DNA from: Symbiodinium natans
Taxonomy: Eukaryota; Sar; Dinophyceae; Suessiales; Symbiodiniaceae
Length of the DNA: 64,000 nucleotides
Assembly: GCA_905221605.1 (NCBI GenBank)
Contig: CAJNDS010002178.1
Span: forward strand, 546,497 to 610,496
Direction of reading: 5' to 3'
Numbering within the stretch: the stretch's first letter is position 1; the number at the start of each line of letters is the position of its first letter. Positions 9,781-20,440 of this stretch are shown here, in pieces. Both the position numbers and the translations under genes were made by a program. The notes under the pieces were generated by a model that did no database searches, had not been told where the DNA came from, and worked only from the letters and a program-made list of their open reading frames with translations.

Positions 9781-9796
9781 GTTCAAGTTTCAGGGT

Positions 9797-10036
9797 TCCT
9801 AAACCCTAAACCCTAAACCCTAAACCCTAAACCCTACACCCTAAACCCTAAGCCCTAAACCCTAAACCCTAAACCCTAAGGGTTTACACCCTATCTACCA
9901 GCTGCGGCCAAGAAGGGCTTACTTCGGCTGCTTTGTTTAGGGTTTAGGGTTTAGGGTTTAGGGTTTAGGGTTTAGGCTTAGGGTTTAGGGTTTAGGGTTT
10001 AGGGTTTAGGGTTTAGGGTTTAGGGTTTAGGGTAGG
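9797..10036. repeat. Opposed telomere arrays around a small exon
   Basis: CCCTAAA at 9797-9890 and TTTAGGG at 9935-10034 flank the 33-bp island at 9902. In RNA the two arms could pair and bring the exon into a loop. Confidence 0.9.
9902..9934 (+). CDS. Candidate 33-bp exon with GTTTAGGG donor
   Basis: The acceptor TATCTACCAG precedes eleven codons (LRPRRAYFGCF in the phase predicted from 9700-9780). The sequence then runs directly into GTTTAGGG. A different phase, AAKKGLLRLL, also looks protein-like. Confidence 0.45.
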
Positions 10037-10295
10037 ATCCTTTTATGGTAGGGGGGGGTTTAGGGTTTAGGGTTTGGTGTTCGGGGTGTAGGGTATTGAG
10101 CTTCGGTTGATCCGGGGCGTCTGAGGTGGGGCTCTGGGGTCGCGGACTGAAGTTTTTTCTGCTTTGCAAGACAACCTTAAACCCTAAACCCTAAACCCTA
10201 AACCCTAAACCCTAAACCCTAAACCCTAAAGTTCTTGACTTCGGGCTTTTGATGCCATGTAGCTAAGGACTTCGGCAGGGTTGCCAAAAATCCAG

Positions 10296-10331
10296 GAATA
10301 GATCTTGGACGAGCTCACTGGTCCTTTGCAG
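10296..10331 (+). CDS. Candidate exon island
   Basis: The acceptor AAAATCCAG and donor GTGGTT bound 36 bp. One phase reads IDLGRAHWSFA and another NRSWTSSLVLC. The frame cannot be chosen from sequence alone. Confidence 0.38.
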
Positions 10332-10448
10332 GTGGTTCACACAGTACCGTTGACCCAAGTCTAACCGGTTGCGGAGGGCTGACCCTAAACTCTAAACCCC
10401 ATACCCTAAACCCTTAACCCTTGACCCTGAACCCTAAAGCCATGAAAG

Positions 10449-10562
10449 AAGGAGCTTGGCCAGTTGTTTGGTGGTAGAGCACCGAAACGAATCAGCATGA
10501 AGGAGGCAAAGAAACTGGAGTCGCTCAGACAACTTCGAGTGCTGCCAAGCCGAGGGCTGAAG
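10449..10562 (+). CDS. Exon of a basic protein, 38 codons
   Basis: The acceptor CCATGAAAG is followed by KELGQLFGGRAPKRISM and then KEAKKLESLRQLRVLPSRG. The last codon AAG is followed by GTTGAGGGTTTAGGG, so the donor lies in telomere-like repeat. The segment is rich in Lys and Arg, helical in character, and open throughout. It leaves in phase 0, compatible with the next island. Confidence 0.68.
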
Positions 10563-10732
10563 GTTGAGGGTTTAGGGTTCAGGGCTGGGAGCTTAGGGCT
10601 CAGGAGAACACCCAAGTCTCCCTAAACCCTAAACCCTAAACCCTAAACCCTAAACCCTAAACCCTAAACCCTAAACCCTATCCCCTAAACCCTAAACCCT
10701 AAACCCTAAACCCTAAACCCCACAACTCTCAG

Positions 10733-10818
10733 CAGGGCGCGTCGCTTGTGTCCATAAGCTGGGCTGGCAGAACCCAAAACCCCAAGGAGCCCCAGGGATC
10801 CCCAAACCCTAAACCCTG
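10733..10818 (+). CDS. Candidate exon island
   Basis: After AACTCTCAG the frame in phase 0 reads QGASLVSISWAGRTQNPK and stays open into telomere-like text up to GTTTTAGGG at 10819. The 3' end is uncertain because the last codons are read from CCCTAAA-like sequence. Confidence 0.48.
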
Positions 10819-11050
10819 GTTTTAGGGTTTAGGGTTTAGGGTTTAGGGTTTAGGGTTTAGGGTTTAGGGTTGAGGGTTTAGGGTTTAGGGTTTAGGGTTT
10901 AGGGTTTAGGGTTTAGGGTTTCCCCCAACCCCAAACCAAACCCTAAACCCTAAACCCTAAACCCTAAACCCTAAACCCTAAACCCTAAACCCTAAACCCT
11001 AAACCCTAAACCCTAAACCCCAAACCCCAAACCCCAAACCCCAAACCCCT
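10819..11050. repeat. Head-to-head telomere arrays
   Basis: TTTAGGG units (10819-10920) meet CCCTAAA/CCCCAAA units (10938-11050) across about 17 bp of CCCCAACC text. This is the orientation left by an end-to-end telomere fusion. It lies between two coding islands, so it is also in intron position, with a CCCCCAG acceptor at its 3' end. Confidence 0.9.
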
Positions 11051-11059
11051 TCCCCCCAG

Positions 11060-11127
11060 TCTCCCACGGAGCCACGGAAGTGGTCCCAGGATTTCGTGGG
11101 CAGGGCCAACGCGATGCCACCGTGCAG
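11060..11127 (+). CDS. Exon of an unrecognised protein
   Basis: A strong acceptor (TTCCCCCCAG) and donor (GTTTTTC) bound 68 bp reading SPTEPRKWSQDFVGRA and then NAMPPC. Codon use is G/C-ending, and the splice signals and open frame agree. Confidence 0.6.
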
Positions 11128-11469
11128 GTTTTTCAGGACTGGAGTTAGGGGGTTCCTGGTCGTTAGGGGTTTAGGGTTTGGGGTGTGGGGTTTAGAGTTT
11201 AAGGTTTGGGGTTTAGGGTATACAGACCCACCCTAATCTCTTTTGGATTTGGGGTGCTCAACGGTTCAGGGCTTAGCGAAAGCCAGCCTTGCGCAAAGTG
11301 GTAGTAAGGTTTAGAGTTTAGGGTTAGGGTCCAGGGTTAAGGGTTTACTGCTGAAGCTTCAAACCCAAACCTGATTCCTAAGGATGACCTTCATGCCCTC
11401 TTTAGGACCGTTTCCACCCCACCAACCCCTCAGCCTCAAACCCCAAAACCCTTTCAACTTTTTTCGAAG

Positions 11470-11509
11470 ACTTGCTTTGGGAACCCCGAGAAACAATCAC
11501 GCCCACGGG
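11470..11509 (+). CDS. Candidate exon with telomeric donor
   Basis: After TTTTTTCGAAG the frame reads TCFGNPEKQSRPR and stops at GGGTTTAGGG. It is another coding-like island abutting a telomere-type GT. Confidence 0.4.
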
Positions 11510-11689
11510 GTTTAGGGTCGAGTTTCTTTCTTTCTTTCTTTGTTTTTGCTTTAGGCCATTTACGCGAAACCCTAACCCCTAAGCCCCTAAACCCTAAACA
11601 GCTAGGCCGGTGGCCACACATATCCTCAAGCCCCCCAAGGAGGTAATTAGGATTTGTATACTGAAAGCCCCTGCATCCTTAGAGCTTAG

Positions 11690-11852
11690 GGTTTAGGGTT
11701 TAGGGTTTCCGGTTTAGGCCTAAACCCTAAACCCTAAGCCCTAAACCCTGAACCCTAAACCCTAAACTCTAAACCCTAAACCCTAAACCCTAAACCCTAA
11801 ACCCTAAACCCTAAACCCTAAACCCTAAACTCTAAACCCTAAACCCTAAGCC
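11690..11852. repeat. TTTAGGG then CCCTAAA array
   Basis: A short G-strand run (11690-11716) is followed by a C-strand array (11718-11850), again head to head. It ends at AAGCCAG, the acceptor of the next exon. The stretch 11128-11469 holds degenerate telomere words and no supported gene. Confidence 0.9.
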
Positions 11853-11854
11853 AG

Positions 11855-12000
11855 GAACGCCTGGACCCTGTACAATCCCGATCCATGACACTTCTGCTCT
11901 AAGAAGCTGTGCAAGTCAGACATCAACCTCAAAGCCACCTCGCGAAAGGAGCGCGCCTTCAATTCCCAAGGCAGCCTCACCCACTGCTTTTGCCGCCCAG
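11855..12000 (+). CDS. Cys-rich exon with in-frame TGA
   Basis: After TAAGCCAG the frame reads NAWTLYNPDP, TGA (11886-11888), HFCSKKLCKSDINL and then KERAFNSQGSLTHCFCRPG. The paired cysteines (FCSKKLC, HCFC) suggest metal binding. Coding character is strong on both sides of the TGA. It could be a mutated copy, a sequencing error, or a second acceptor at AAG (11903) that skips the TGA. The 3' boundary is open: CAG/GCATCAG or ATCAG/GCGTTC. Confidence 0.58.
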
Positions 12001-12166
12001 GCATCAGGCGTTCTGGCCTTTCAGGGTTGATCTTTTAGGTTTTTAGGGTCGGGTTGGCACTTCCTTGCATAGGAATGGGGGCCCCGAAAAAAGTCGAAGG
12101 ACACTTCGTGCGTGCCTCTGTTGTTGTGAATCTGCAGTGTGTCAGTGTGTGAGGGTGACAGTCCGT

Positions 12167-12566
12167 GTGTAAGATTTGCGTGTTTGTGTGTTTGCGTGTT
12201 TGTGCGTTTGTGTTTGTTTGTTTGTTTGTTTGATTGATTGTTTGTTTGTTTGTTTGTTTGTTTGTTTGTGTGTGTGTGTGTTTGTTTGTGTGTTTGTGTG
12301 TTTGTGCGTTTGTGCGTTTGTGCGTTTGTGTGTTTGTGTCTTTGTGTCTTTGTGTGTTTGTGTGTTTGTGGGTTTGTGTGTTTGTGTGCTTGTGTGTTTG
12401 TGTGTTTGTGTGTTTTGTGTGTGTCTGTGTTTTGTGTGTTTTGTGTGTTTGGTGTGTTTTGTGTGTTTGTGTGTTTGTGCGTTTGTGCGTTTGTGTGTTT
12501 GTGTGTTTGTGTGTTTGCGTGTTGGTGTTTGCGTGGCGTGTCTCTGTGTGTGTGTGTGCCGGTCAG
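12167..12566. repeat. TGTGTTTG microsatellite
   Basis: Imperfect repeats of TGTGTTTG and TGTGCGTT. All plus frames are open and give Cys/Val strings, which are an artefact of the repeat. I found no gene in 12001-12900. Confidence 0.95.
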
Positions 12567-12803
12567 TAAACCCTAAACCCTAAACCCTAAACCTTAAATT
12601 CTAAATCCTAAACCCTGTGTGTGTGCCGGTCAGTAAACCCTAAACCCTAAACCCTAAATCCTAAATCCTAAACCCTAAATAAACCCTAAACCCTAAACCC
12701 TAGACTCAGACCCTAAACCCTAAACCCTAAACCCTAAACCCTAAACCCTAAACCCTAAACCCTAAACCCTAAACCCTAAACCCTAAACCCTAAACCCTAA
12801 ACC
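12567..12803. repeat. CCCTAAA array closing the telomere-rich compartment
   Basis: Long C-strand array containing a copied 65-bp unit, GTGTGTGCCGGTCAGTAAA plus telomere units, seen twice (about 12550 and 12615). Beyond it telomere repeat becomes sparse until 45.6 kb. Confidence 0.93.
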
Positions 12804-13710
12804 GCCCATGTCTTTGGCTCTGGCTCTCTGGCGCGGTTGAGAACGAGCCAGGCCAGGGCCTGAGAGTGTCATGCGTCTAAGCCCCTAAGCCCTAAGCCCT
12901 AGCCCAGAACCTTGACTGGAAGTAGTGTCAGCGCACCTAGGCAGCCTAGGCAGCAAGCTTTTTCCCTGCAAGTAGTCAAGTAGTCAGTAGTCAGAGTCAG
13001 TAGTTAAAGGGCGGCCAGGGCGGCAAGACCTTTCGCTGCAGGTAGTGTAGTGTCCGTGTACTTAGGCGGCAAGATCCTTCGCTGCAGGTAGTGTCCGTGT
13101 ACTTAGGCGGCAAGATCTTTCGCTGCAAGTAGCAGTAGTGTTAGCGTCAGGAGCAAACTAGCACTTAAGGCGGCAAGCCCTTTCGCTGCAAGTAGTGTAG
13201 TGTGAGTGTACTTAGGCTTAGGCGGCATGCCTTTTCGCTGCAAGTAGTGCCGGTGCACTAAGCACTAAACCCTAAAGCTTAAACCCCAAAAACCCTAAAC
13301 CCTAAACCCCAGAGCCCAGGGTAAACCCCAATCCCCAAACCCTAAGCGTGCCCTTTCACTGCTAGTAGTGTCAGTGTCAGCATACTCAGCACTCAGCACT
13401 TAGGCAGCAAGCCCTTTCGCTGCAAGTAGTGTCAGTGTAGTGTACTTCGGCGGCATGCCCTTTCGCTGCAAGTAGCATCTGTGACTTAGGCGGCGTGGCC
13501 TTTCGCTGCAAGTAGCGCCAGTGTACTTGGGCGGCATGCCCTTTCGCTGCAGTTGCAAGTAAACGTAGTGTCAGTGTCATCAGCGTACTTAGCACCATAG
13601 CACTTAGTAATCTTCGTACCTGTAGTAGACCTGTAGTACTGAGTACTGTAGTACTGTTTAATACTAATACTTAGGCGAGAAGCCCTTTCGCTGCACGTAG
13701 TGTCAGTGTC

Positions 13711-15345
13711 AGTGTTAGGCTGTTTATATGTTTTTGGGTTTTCTTTCAAATTTTTATCAGATTTTCTTCAGATTTTTCCATGAAAATTTGAAGCCAATTT
13801 CAAAGAAATTTCAAAGAAAACCCGAGTATTTTGAAAGAATTGAACATTGAAAGAACCATGATTGTCGGAACTTGTTTGTGTCAGTCAGTGTCAGTCATGT
13901 CGTCAGCACACATGCTTCGCACTTAGGCGGCAAGCCCTTTCGCTGCAACTAGCGTCGTGACGGGAGTGTCAGCACCCTAAACCCGGGCCCTGACCCTAAA
14001 CCCTGAACCCCAAACCCTAAGCCTTAAACCCTACAGTGTCAGTGTCGGCAAACTTAGCACTTCGGCGGCAAGCCCTTTCGCTGCAGGTAGCGTCAGTGCA
14101 CCTAGGCGGCGTGCCCTTTCGCTGCAAGTAGTGTCAGTGTCCTTGGTCCTTAGCAACAGCAACTTAGCACTTAGGTGGCAAGCCATTTTGCCGCAAGTAG
14201 TGTCAGTGTACTCAGGCGGCCTCAGGCGGCATGCCCTTTCGCTGCAGTGCAGCTGCAAGTCACTGCAAGTAAGCGTAGTGTCAGTGTCATCAGCGTACTT
14301 AGCACCGTAGCACTTAGTAAACTTAGTATACTTAGTACTTAACTTAGTACTTAGTACTTAAGCGAAGCGAGAAGAGAAGCCCTTTGGCTGCAAGTAGTGT
14401 GAGTGTTAGGCTGTTTATTCAAGTTCCTCGGGTTTTCTTTCAAATGTTTATCAGATTTTCTTCAATTTTTTTCTTGAAAATTTGAAGCCAATTTCAAAGA
14501 AATTTCAAAGAAAACCCGAGTATTTTGAAAGAATTGAACATTGAAAGAACCATGATTGTCGGAACTTGTTGTGTCAGTCAGTGTCAGTCATGTCGTCAGC
14601 ACACATGCTTAGCACTTAGGCGGCAAGCCCTTTCGCTGCAACTAGCGTCGTGACGGGAGTGTCAGCACCCTAAACCCGGGCCCTGACCCTAAACCCTAAA
14701 CCCCAAACCCTAAGCCTTAAACCCTACAGTGTCAGTGTCAGCAAACTTAGCACTTCGGCGGCAAGCCCTTTCGCTGCAGGTAGCGTCAGTGCACCTAGGC
14801 GGCGTGCCCTTTCGCTGCAAGTAGTGTCAGTGTCCTTGGTCCTTAGCAACAGCAACTTAGCACTTAGGTGGCAAGCCATTTTGCCGCAAGTAGTGTCAGT
14901 GTACTCAGGCGGCCTCAGGCGGCATGCCCTTTCGCTGCAGTGCAGCTGCAAGTCACTGCAAGTAAGCGTAGTGTCAGTGTCATCAGAGTACTTAGCACCG
15001 TAGCACTTCGTAAACTTAGTACTTAGTACTTAAAGTACTTAAGCGAGACGAGAAGCCCTTTCGCTGCAAGTAGTGTGAGTGTTAGGCTGTTTATTCAAGT
15101 TCATCGGGGTTTCTTTCAAATTTTTATCAGATTTTCTTAAATTTTTCTTGAAAATTTGAAGCCAATTTGAAAGAAATTTGAAAGAAAACCCGAGTATTTA
15201 GACAGAATTGATCATTGAAAGAAACATGATTGTCGGAACTTGTTTGTGTCAGTCATTGTCAGTCATGTCATCAGCACACATGCTTAGCGCTGAGGCGGCC
15301 AGCCCTTTCGCTGCAACTAGCGTCGTGACGGGAGTGTCAGCACCC
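13711..15345. repeat. Tandem duplication of about 693 bp, 2.4 copies
   Basis: Text starting GTTAGGCTGTTTAT occurs at 13711, 14404 and 15080. The first two copies, 693 bp apart, are almost identical over their full length; the third is partial and more diverged. Each carries an AT-rich foldback segment and several 60-bp repeats. Confidence 0.92.
13735..13836. mobile_element. AT-rich foldback element, copy 1
   Basis: GGGTTTTCTTTCAAA is followed about 60 bp later by TTTCAAAGAAAACCC, giving a long potential hairpin. Copies in the same repeat block lie at about 14430-14522 and 15106-15192. The same family appears as tandem dimers at 23340-23885 and 37780-38300. Confidence 0.8.
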
Positions 15346-15774
15346 TAAACCCGGGCCACTTAGGCGGCAGGCAAGCCCTTTCGCTGCAAGTGTGTGTACT
15401 TAGCCCTTTCGCTGCTGCGTCGCTGCAAGTAGTGTCAGCGTACGACACTTAGCACCTCGGCGGCAAGCCCTTTCGCTGCAAGTAGTGGCAGTGTACTTAG
15501 GCGGCATGCCCTTTCGCTGCTAGTTATTAGTGTCAGTGTCAGTGTCAGTGTCAGTGTCAGCATACTTAGCACTTCGGCGGCAAGCCCCTTCGCTGCAAGT
15601 AGTGTGTACTTAGGCGGCATGCCCTTTCGCTGCAAGTAGTATCAGTGTCGCGCTTAGGCGACAAGCCCTCTCGCTGCAAGCAGTGTCAATGTGCTTGAGC
15701 GGCGTGCCCTTTCGCTGCAAGTAGTGTCGGTCTGTACCGAGGTGGCATGTTCTTTCGCCGCAAGCAGATGCAAG

Positions 15775-16420
15775 CAGTGCAGCAGTGCCAGGGCCAGTGT
15801 CGTGTGCTCGTGGCTAGCTCAGCAGTGCAGTGACTCACATGTCACATGTTGACATGTCACATGTCACATGCGCAGTAAAGTCAGTAGAGAACGAGCACTG
15901 TGGTTGAGCTCCAGGTTCTCAACTTTTCCGTCTTCGTCGTCAACGCTCGTGCCAGTGCCAGGTACCCAGCAGAGAGCCAGTTAGTGTCAGTGTACTCGTG
16001 CTCAGCCTAGCAGTGCCAGCAGGATAGTGATAACATAGCACCATGAGTTCAATGAGTCAGTAGGGAACGAGCGCTGTGGTTGATCCCCAGGTTGGTTCCA
16101 ACGGTTCCCACTTCATCGTCAACATCCTCGGCCAAGCTCGTGCCAGGTTCCCAGTGCCCAGCCAGTTGCTCACAACTTTGTGTCTGTAGCAGAGCTGCAG
16201 AGCCGAGCTGCCGAGTTAGAGTCAGTCATTGTGCTCGTGCTGAGCTAAGCAGCGGCGGCGTGCAGTGATTTCATAGCACAGTAGAGTCAGTAGAGAACAA
16301 TTAGTGTGTGTGAGCGCCAGGTTGTTTCGAAACGGTTCCAACTTCATTGATCGTCAGGGTCATCGGCCAAGCTTGCCAGGTGCCCAGTTAGGCTCACAGT
16401 ATGCGTTCTGGTTGCTGTTT
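15775..16420. repeat. Three diverged tandem copies of about 200 bp
   Basis: Each copy contains GAGTCAGTAGAGAACGA-type text, then AGGTTG/TTCCAACGGTTCC, a CATCGTCAAC word and a GTGCCAGG...CCCAGCCAGTT tail (about 15880, 16055 and 16285). The repeat is non-coding; the open frame across it is not supported. Confidence 0.75.
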
Positions 16421-16591
16421 GCTGGCATCGTTTCGGGTTAAGTGTTCTGGTCCCCATCGTCGTTGCCTATCATGTAGCTTACGGCCGGACCATCTGAGAG
16501 TCACTGAGAGACACTGTGCCTAGCCGTCTTGCCGGCCAGCTTTTTGTTAAGCTCCACCAACTGACATCTGCTGCAGACAAACGGCCCAAGA

Positions 16592-16593
<2 letters not shown>

Positions 16594-16686
<93 letters not shown>
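16594..16686. repeat. (CA)n microsatellite
   Basis: About 46 CA units directly upstream of a coding frame. Frames reading through it give His-Thr strings and are not real. Confidence 0.98.
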
Positions 16687-16688
<2 letters not shown>

Positions 16689-16719
16689 CCCGTGTCACTG
16701 TGTCAGTGTCAAGCCAGCC

Positions 16720-17097
16720 ATGACTACTCTCGTTTTCGACTGGAGGCACGGTCAGCGTCAGGAGATCCTCTACGTGAACGAGGATGGCACCACTCGGTTC
16801 ACACGGACGACGAGATCCGGATTCAGGGTCACAGAAGACTGCCCTGGTACGTGCACGATTACCCTGGTGCACAGTGTCAGTGTCATGACCCTGACTCGCT
16901 GGGCGTGCGCCCGAAATGGGCCCCGTCTCAGAGACTTGAGGCTGGTTTGGAACGGTCAGTGTCAGTCTTTCGAAGATGACGTCCGCAGTGTCACATTCAG
17001 GACAAGACTGACAGTGTCAGTAGACGTGGCACCCGCCTTGGAGGCCTTGGAGGACGTGCAAGTGGGCCAGGAGGATGAGGGCTTCTACGTGCTGTGA
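16720..17097 (+). CDS. Hypothetical protein, 125 aa, frame uncertain
   Basis: ATG at 16720 (CAGCCATGACT context) opens a frame that begins MTTLVFDWRHGQRQEIL and ends GQEDEGFYVL before TGA. A second frame over 16770-16977 (DDEIRIQGHRRLPWYV, KWAPSQRLEAGL) is just as protein-like, so a frameshift or unseen intron is possible. GTCAGTGTC motifs occur in the reading frame. No family is recognised. The (CA)n tract lies 33 bp upstream. Confidence 0.45.
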   Translation: MTTLVFDWRHGQRQEILYVNEDGTTRFTRTTRSGFRVTEDCPGTCTITLVHSVSVMTLTRWACARNGPRLRDLRLVWNGQCQSFEDDVRSVTFRTRLTVSVDVAPALEALEDVQVGQEDEGFYVL

Positions 17098-18329
17098 CAG
17101 CGTCAATGTCGTGTCTCCTTGCCTTGAAGTGCCAGCTGCTAGCCGGAGACCTTCGATTTGATGTGACATGACAATGAGACAGAGACAATGAGTGACAAAC
17201 AGTGAAAGTGTCACAGCTCTGTCAGCACAGCACGTGTGAGGCAAAGTCCTTGCTGCACCTGGAGACACCGACCTGCATTTCCAGTTCCAAGTACCCAAGT
17301 ACTAGTACAAGCACAAGTACTTCTTGTTTAGTTTAGTACAGTACAGTGCAGCGCAGCGCAGTTCATTACAGTATGTCAGTGTGGTGGGTGGGTGTCTCAT
17401 GAATTGTCCTGGGCTACCGTTAAGCCGCTGGGACGAAGCAGCCTGCACTGTACGGAAGAGCCTTTGCCATCTGGAGCGAGAGTCAAAGACAGCCTTGTGC
17501 CCGATGGCTTGCCGAGGCAGCTGTCAGCCCCCGTAACCGACGGTTAAAACCCGAAACTTTCAGCCTGTCATCTTCAATCTTCCGTGTCATTTGTCAAAGT
17601 CAAAGTCAAAGTCAAAGCCAACCCTAAGCCCGAAACCACACGCCCTAAACCTAACCTTGGTTGCCGAGTCAGCTGTCAGCCCCCGCCCCCGAAGTCCCCG
17701 TAAACCCCAAACTCTCAACCTGTCAAATGTCAAAGTCAAAGCCAAAGGCCCCTAACTTGAACCCTATACTGGCCCTAAGCACTAAGCGCTAAACCCTAAA
17801 AACAAGCACAAGACGAAACCTCTAAGCCTACACCGAGACCGAATTCCGAGGCTGCTACGATTCTACGTCTACGACGACGACAAGAGCTTCTGCATCTGCT
17901 GGGAACCCATTGCCCGTCTGTATAGTTTGTGGATTTGTCAGTGTCTGCCACGTCTGCCACTGTCACACGTTGTCTTTGCACCGCCCTCAGAAGTAGGGTA
18001 GGTGTTCTCTCGAGGAGTTCAGTGTGTGATGACATGATGCCATGCTGATTGACTCGCGCGGTGCGCAGCCGGCCCAGGCCCAGGCGTGGTTTTTGTGTCA
18101 AATAACGTGGCAGGTAGGTTTGGAGTCACTGAAAACTGAGACCACTATCTTTTGTATAGTATGTTAGTATGTAGTATGGAGATGGAGATGTTCGCTGAGA
18201 AGGTTCAGGCGGTTGAGGCTGTCGCAAGGGCACCAGTCCGGCACCGCAGTTCCCGGACTGCTGCACTATAAGCCCCACACACACATAGTGACGTAGGTCA
18301 GGTAAACCCTACGGCCCTGCGAAGCAGCA
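17098..18329. other. 1.2-kb stretch without a supported gene
   Basis: Contains GTCAAAGTCAAAG tandem words (17588-17612), TACAAGTAC-type short repeats (17290-17340) and degenerate telomere words near 17780. Several short open frames exist on both strands but none shows consistent codon character. Confidence 0.6.
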
Positions 18330-19560
18330 ATGGCTGGCTTTGGCTGGAAGGGCGGCGGCGGCGGCAGGGGCTGGCAGTTTCACGGTCAGGGTCCGTACCC
18401 AGGAGGAAACAGGTCCACAACGTCAACTCTGCGAGGTCAGATGATTCAGCGACTGAGCAACGACGTCGAGCGTCTGGAGAAGGATTTGGCCCAAGCTCGG
18501 GCCGGGGTGGTACAAAAAACAAACAGCCAGGCCCTAAGCCCCCAAGCAAGTCCCGGCAACAGTACAACTGTTGTCATTGATTGTGCAGAAGCCCAGCCGC
18601 CCAGCCCTAGCAGGTGGACAAGACGGTTGCCGAATCCGAGAAGGCAGATGCAGAAGATGCAGTGGCAAAACTTCGCAAGCAGCTGCAGGAGACGGAATGC
18701 GTGCCAACGGCTCTAACAATGTATGCGGTTAACAACGACTTAGAAGTCTTGCAGGTCGTTTTGAAAGACACGACATATTTTGCAGGACGCAGAGTCAAAT
18801 CATGCCAAGCAGATCTTGCAGATGGAGAAGGACTCTTGCTCGGCAATCGCAAGACTCGCAAGAGGGTGGTTCCCGGTATGTAGCCACTGTAGTAGCTAGT
18901 CAGTCGTTGACGGTTGACAACCGACAACATATTGACGACTGCAGGAAAGGACCGATGCAGAGACGGCGCACGGTCGTCGGTTGGCAACGACCTCTGACAA
19001 GATGAGTGACATGACCCAAGCCTGGCAGCGTGAGAGCTCCACTTGGCAAGGCAGCCAGGGTAGGGTTTAGGGATTAGGGCTTAATTAGGGCTAGTTAGGG
19101 CTTAGGGCTTAGGGCTTAGGGCTTGGGGCTTGGGGCTTGGGGCTTAGGGCTTAGGGCTTTAGGGTTAGGGGTTAAGGTTAAAGGTTTAGGATTTTGGGTG
19201 TCGGGTGTCAGGGTGTAGGGTTTTGTTTCACAGTGCTTGCTGTCTTGCGTTGAGGCAGGGTCAGCGCATTCGAAAGGAACCTCAAGGACGAGTGGGCATA
19301 GGGTACCCAAAACCCTAAACCCTAAAACCTAAACCCTAAACCCAAAACCCTAAACCCAAAACCCAAAAAAAACCCAAAGCCCATAGCAGGCTAGTAGACA
19401 TCAAGGGCCTTTTGCAGCCTGCCCCCTTCAGGAGTGTGAGAAAGCCAATGAGAAGTTGAAGGAGGATGCAGACACCCACTACAGGGTCAGAGAGGATCTG
19501 CGCCGCAAGAACGACACGTTGCTGGGGTTTGCTGTAGTCGTCCTGTGCTTTTTTTTTCTC

Positions 19561-19597
<37 letters not shown>

Positions 19598-19809
19598 GTG
19601 TCCTGTGACAGAGTGAGACAAGTAAGGCTCGAGCGTCAGCTGAGAACCAAGACGGATGAGAATGAGAATCTCCAGCGTCAGTTGAACAGGCTACAGAGCG
19701 ACTTGGCAGAGTTGAAGGGCAAGGGCAAGGGCAAGGGCAAGAGCAAGGACGAGACCAAGGGCGAGACAAAGGGCGGCAAGAGCAAGACAGAGTCAAAAGG
19801 CAAAGGTTA
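18330..19809 (+). CDS. Multi-exon coiled-coil protein with Gly-rich head and Lys-rich tail
   Basis: ATG at 18330. Exons: 18330-18506, 18611-18700, 18786 to about 18863, 18945 to about 19059, about 19432-19526 and 19612-19809 (TAG). The protein begins MAGFGWKGGGGGRGWQF, continues as a long heptad-rich coiled coil (RLSNDVERLEKDLAQA, AEDAVAKLRKQLQET, AKQILQMEKDS, ECEKANEKLKEDA, RQLNRLQSDLAELKG) and ends in KGKGKGKGKSKDE repeats. Introns 1, 2 and 5 are GT-AG and phase-perfect. Introns 3 and 4 keep frame only if their boundaries shift by one or two bases (for intron 4, GT to AGG). Intron 4 carries telomere-like repeats and intron 5 a (CA)n tract. It is probably a structural protein; function unknown. 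Confidence 0.75.
19060..19431. repeat. Degenerate telomere repeat inside an intron
   Basis: TTTAGGG, CTTAGGG and CTTGGGG units, then CCCTAAA/CCCAAAA units, fill most of the fourth intron of the coiled-coil gene. The intron starts GTAGGGTTTAGGG and ends CCCCCTTCAG. Confidence 0.8.
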
Positions 19810-19914
19810 GGCAGACCCAGCCCCTGTGTCACTCTGATGTCATTGTACATTATGCATTGTATTTGCCCAGCCTTGTCGGAGTCATTGGTTGTCACAGTCA
19901 ACCAGAGAGCGGCA

Positions 19915-20178
19915 ATGGCAAGCGGTGGTGAGAAAAAGCAAATGCTTGCTAAGCTCACAGTCGTGTCTGGCATCGTCAGCCTCTCCATGTTTCCATGGAC
20001 TGCCATGGACCAAGGTCACGACCTGCGTGTCGGCGTCTGCAAGGCTCGCGTCAGTTCCATGGATGGTTCGTCTGTCGTGTGGTCAGAATTGAACTCACTG
20101 ACTTTGTCCCGACATGACAGGGGCAAGGCCTGAAGATGATGGAGGTCCAGAGTCAGAACATCATCACTTCAGAGGTGC
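19915..20178 (+). CDS. Hypothetical protein, two exons visible
   Basis: ATG at 19915 starts MASGGEKKQMLAKLTVVSG; the frame continues to SSMD, followed by GTTCGTCTG at 20066. A second exon begins near 20121 after GACATGACAG. In one phase it reads GLKMMEVQSQNIITSE up to GTGCCG (needs an intron ending AGG); in the other it reads GARPEDDGGPESEHHHF. An unspliced frame also stays open to TGA at 20131. The N-terminal VVSGIVSLSMFPW is hydrophobic and might be a membrane segment. Confidence 0.5.
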
Positions 20179-20440
20179 CGCCCCACCCTTGCCAGTTGCG
20201 TGTTCTGGTCTGGAGTACTTGTGGTGCCTTCATTGCTCATGTGACGGTCTCACTGTTTGATGTCGCCTGACTTTGTGATCGGCTGCTGCAGCTTCGGCTC
20301 GACTTCTCGAGACGTGTGACGTCTCCAGACACGGACACGTAGACACATCTTTGAAGAGTCAGGACACATGACACATGACATATGACACATGACACACGAG
20401 ACATCATGTGTCAGAAGGTGGACTTGTCTTATTCAGAGTC

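Larger units (their letters stand above)
12895..15770. repeat. Block of GGCGGCAAGCCCTTTCGCTG repeats
   Basis: A unit of roughly 55-70 bp with core GGCGGCAAGCCCTTTCGCTG followed by CAAGTAGTGTCAGTG and CTTAGG recurs many times with variable spacing. The core allows GGCGGCATGCCC and GGCGGCGTGCCC. Open frames on the minus strand (CSERACRL-type) are by-products. Further copies occur at 27190-27230 and 27380-27440. Confidence 0.92.

Noticed and set aside
12176-12583. Long Cys/Val/Phe open frames in several phases
   Set aside because: They are translations of the TGTGTTTG microsatellite. All frames are open, so openness is meaningless.
13386-15635. Minus-strand open frames with CSERACRL/AAKGLAAEV repeats
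   Set aside because: They follow the GGCGGCAAGCCC repeat unit and recur with its period. No start, splice or codon evidence.
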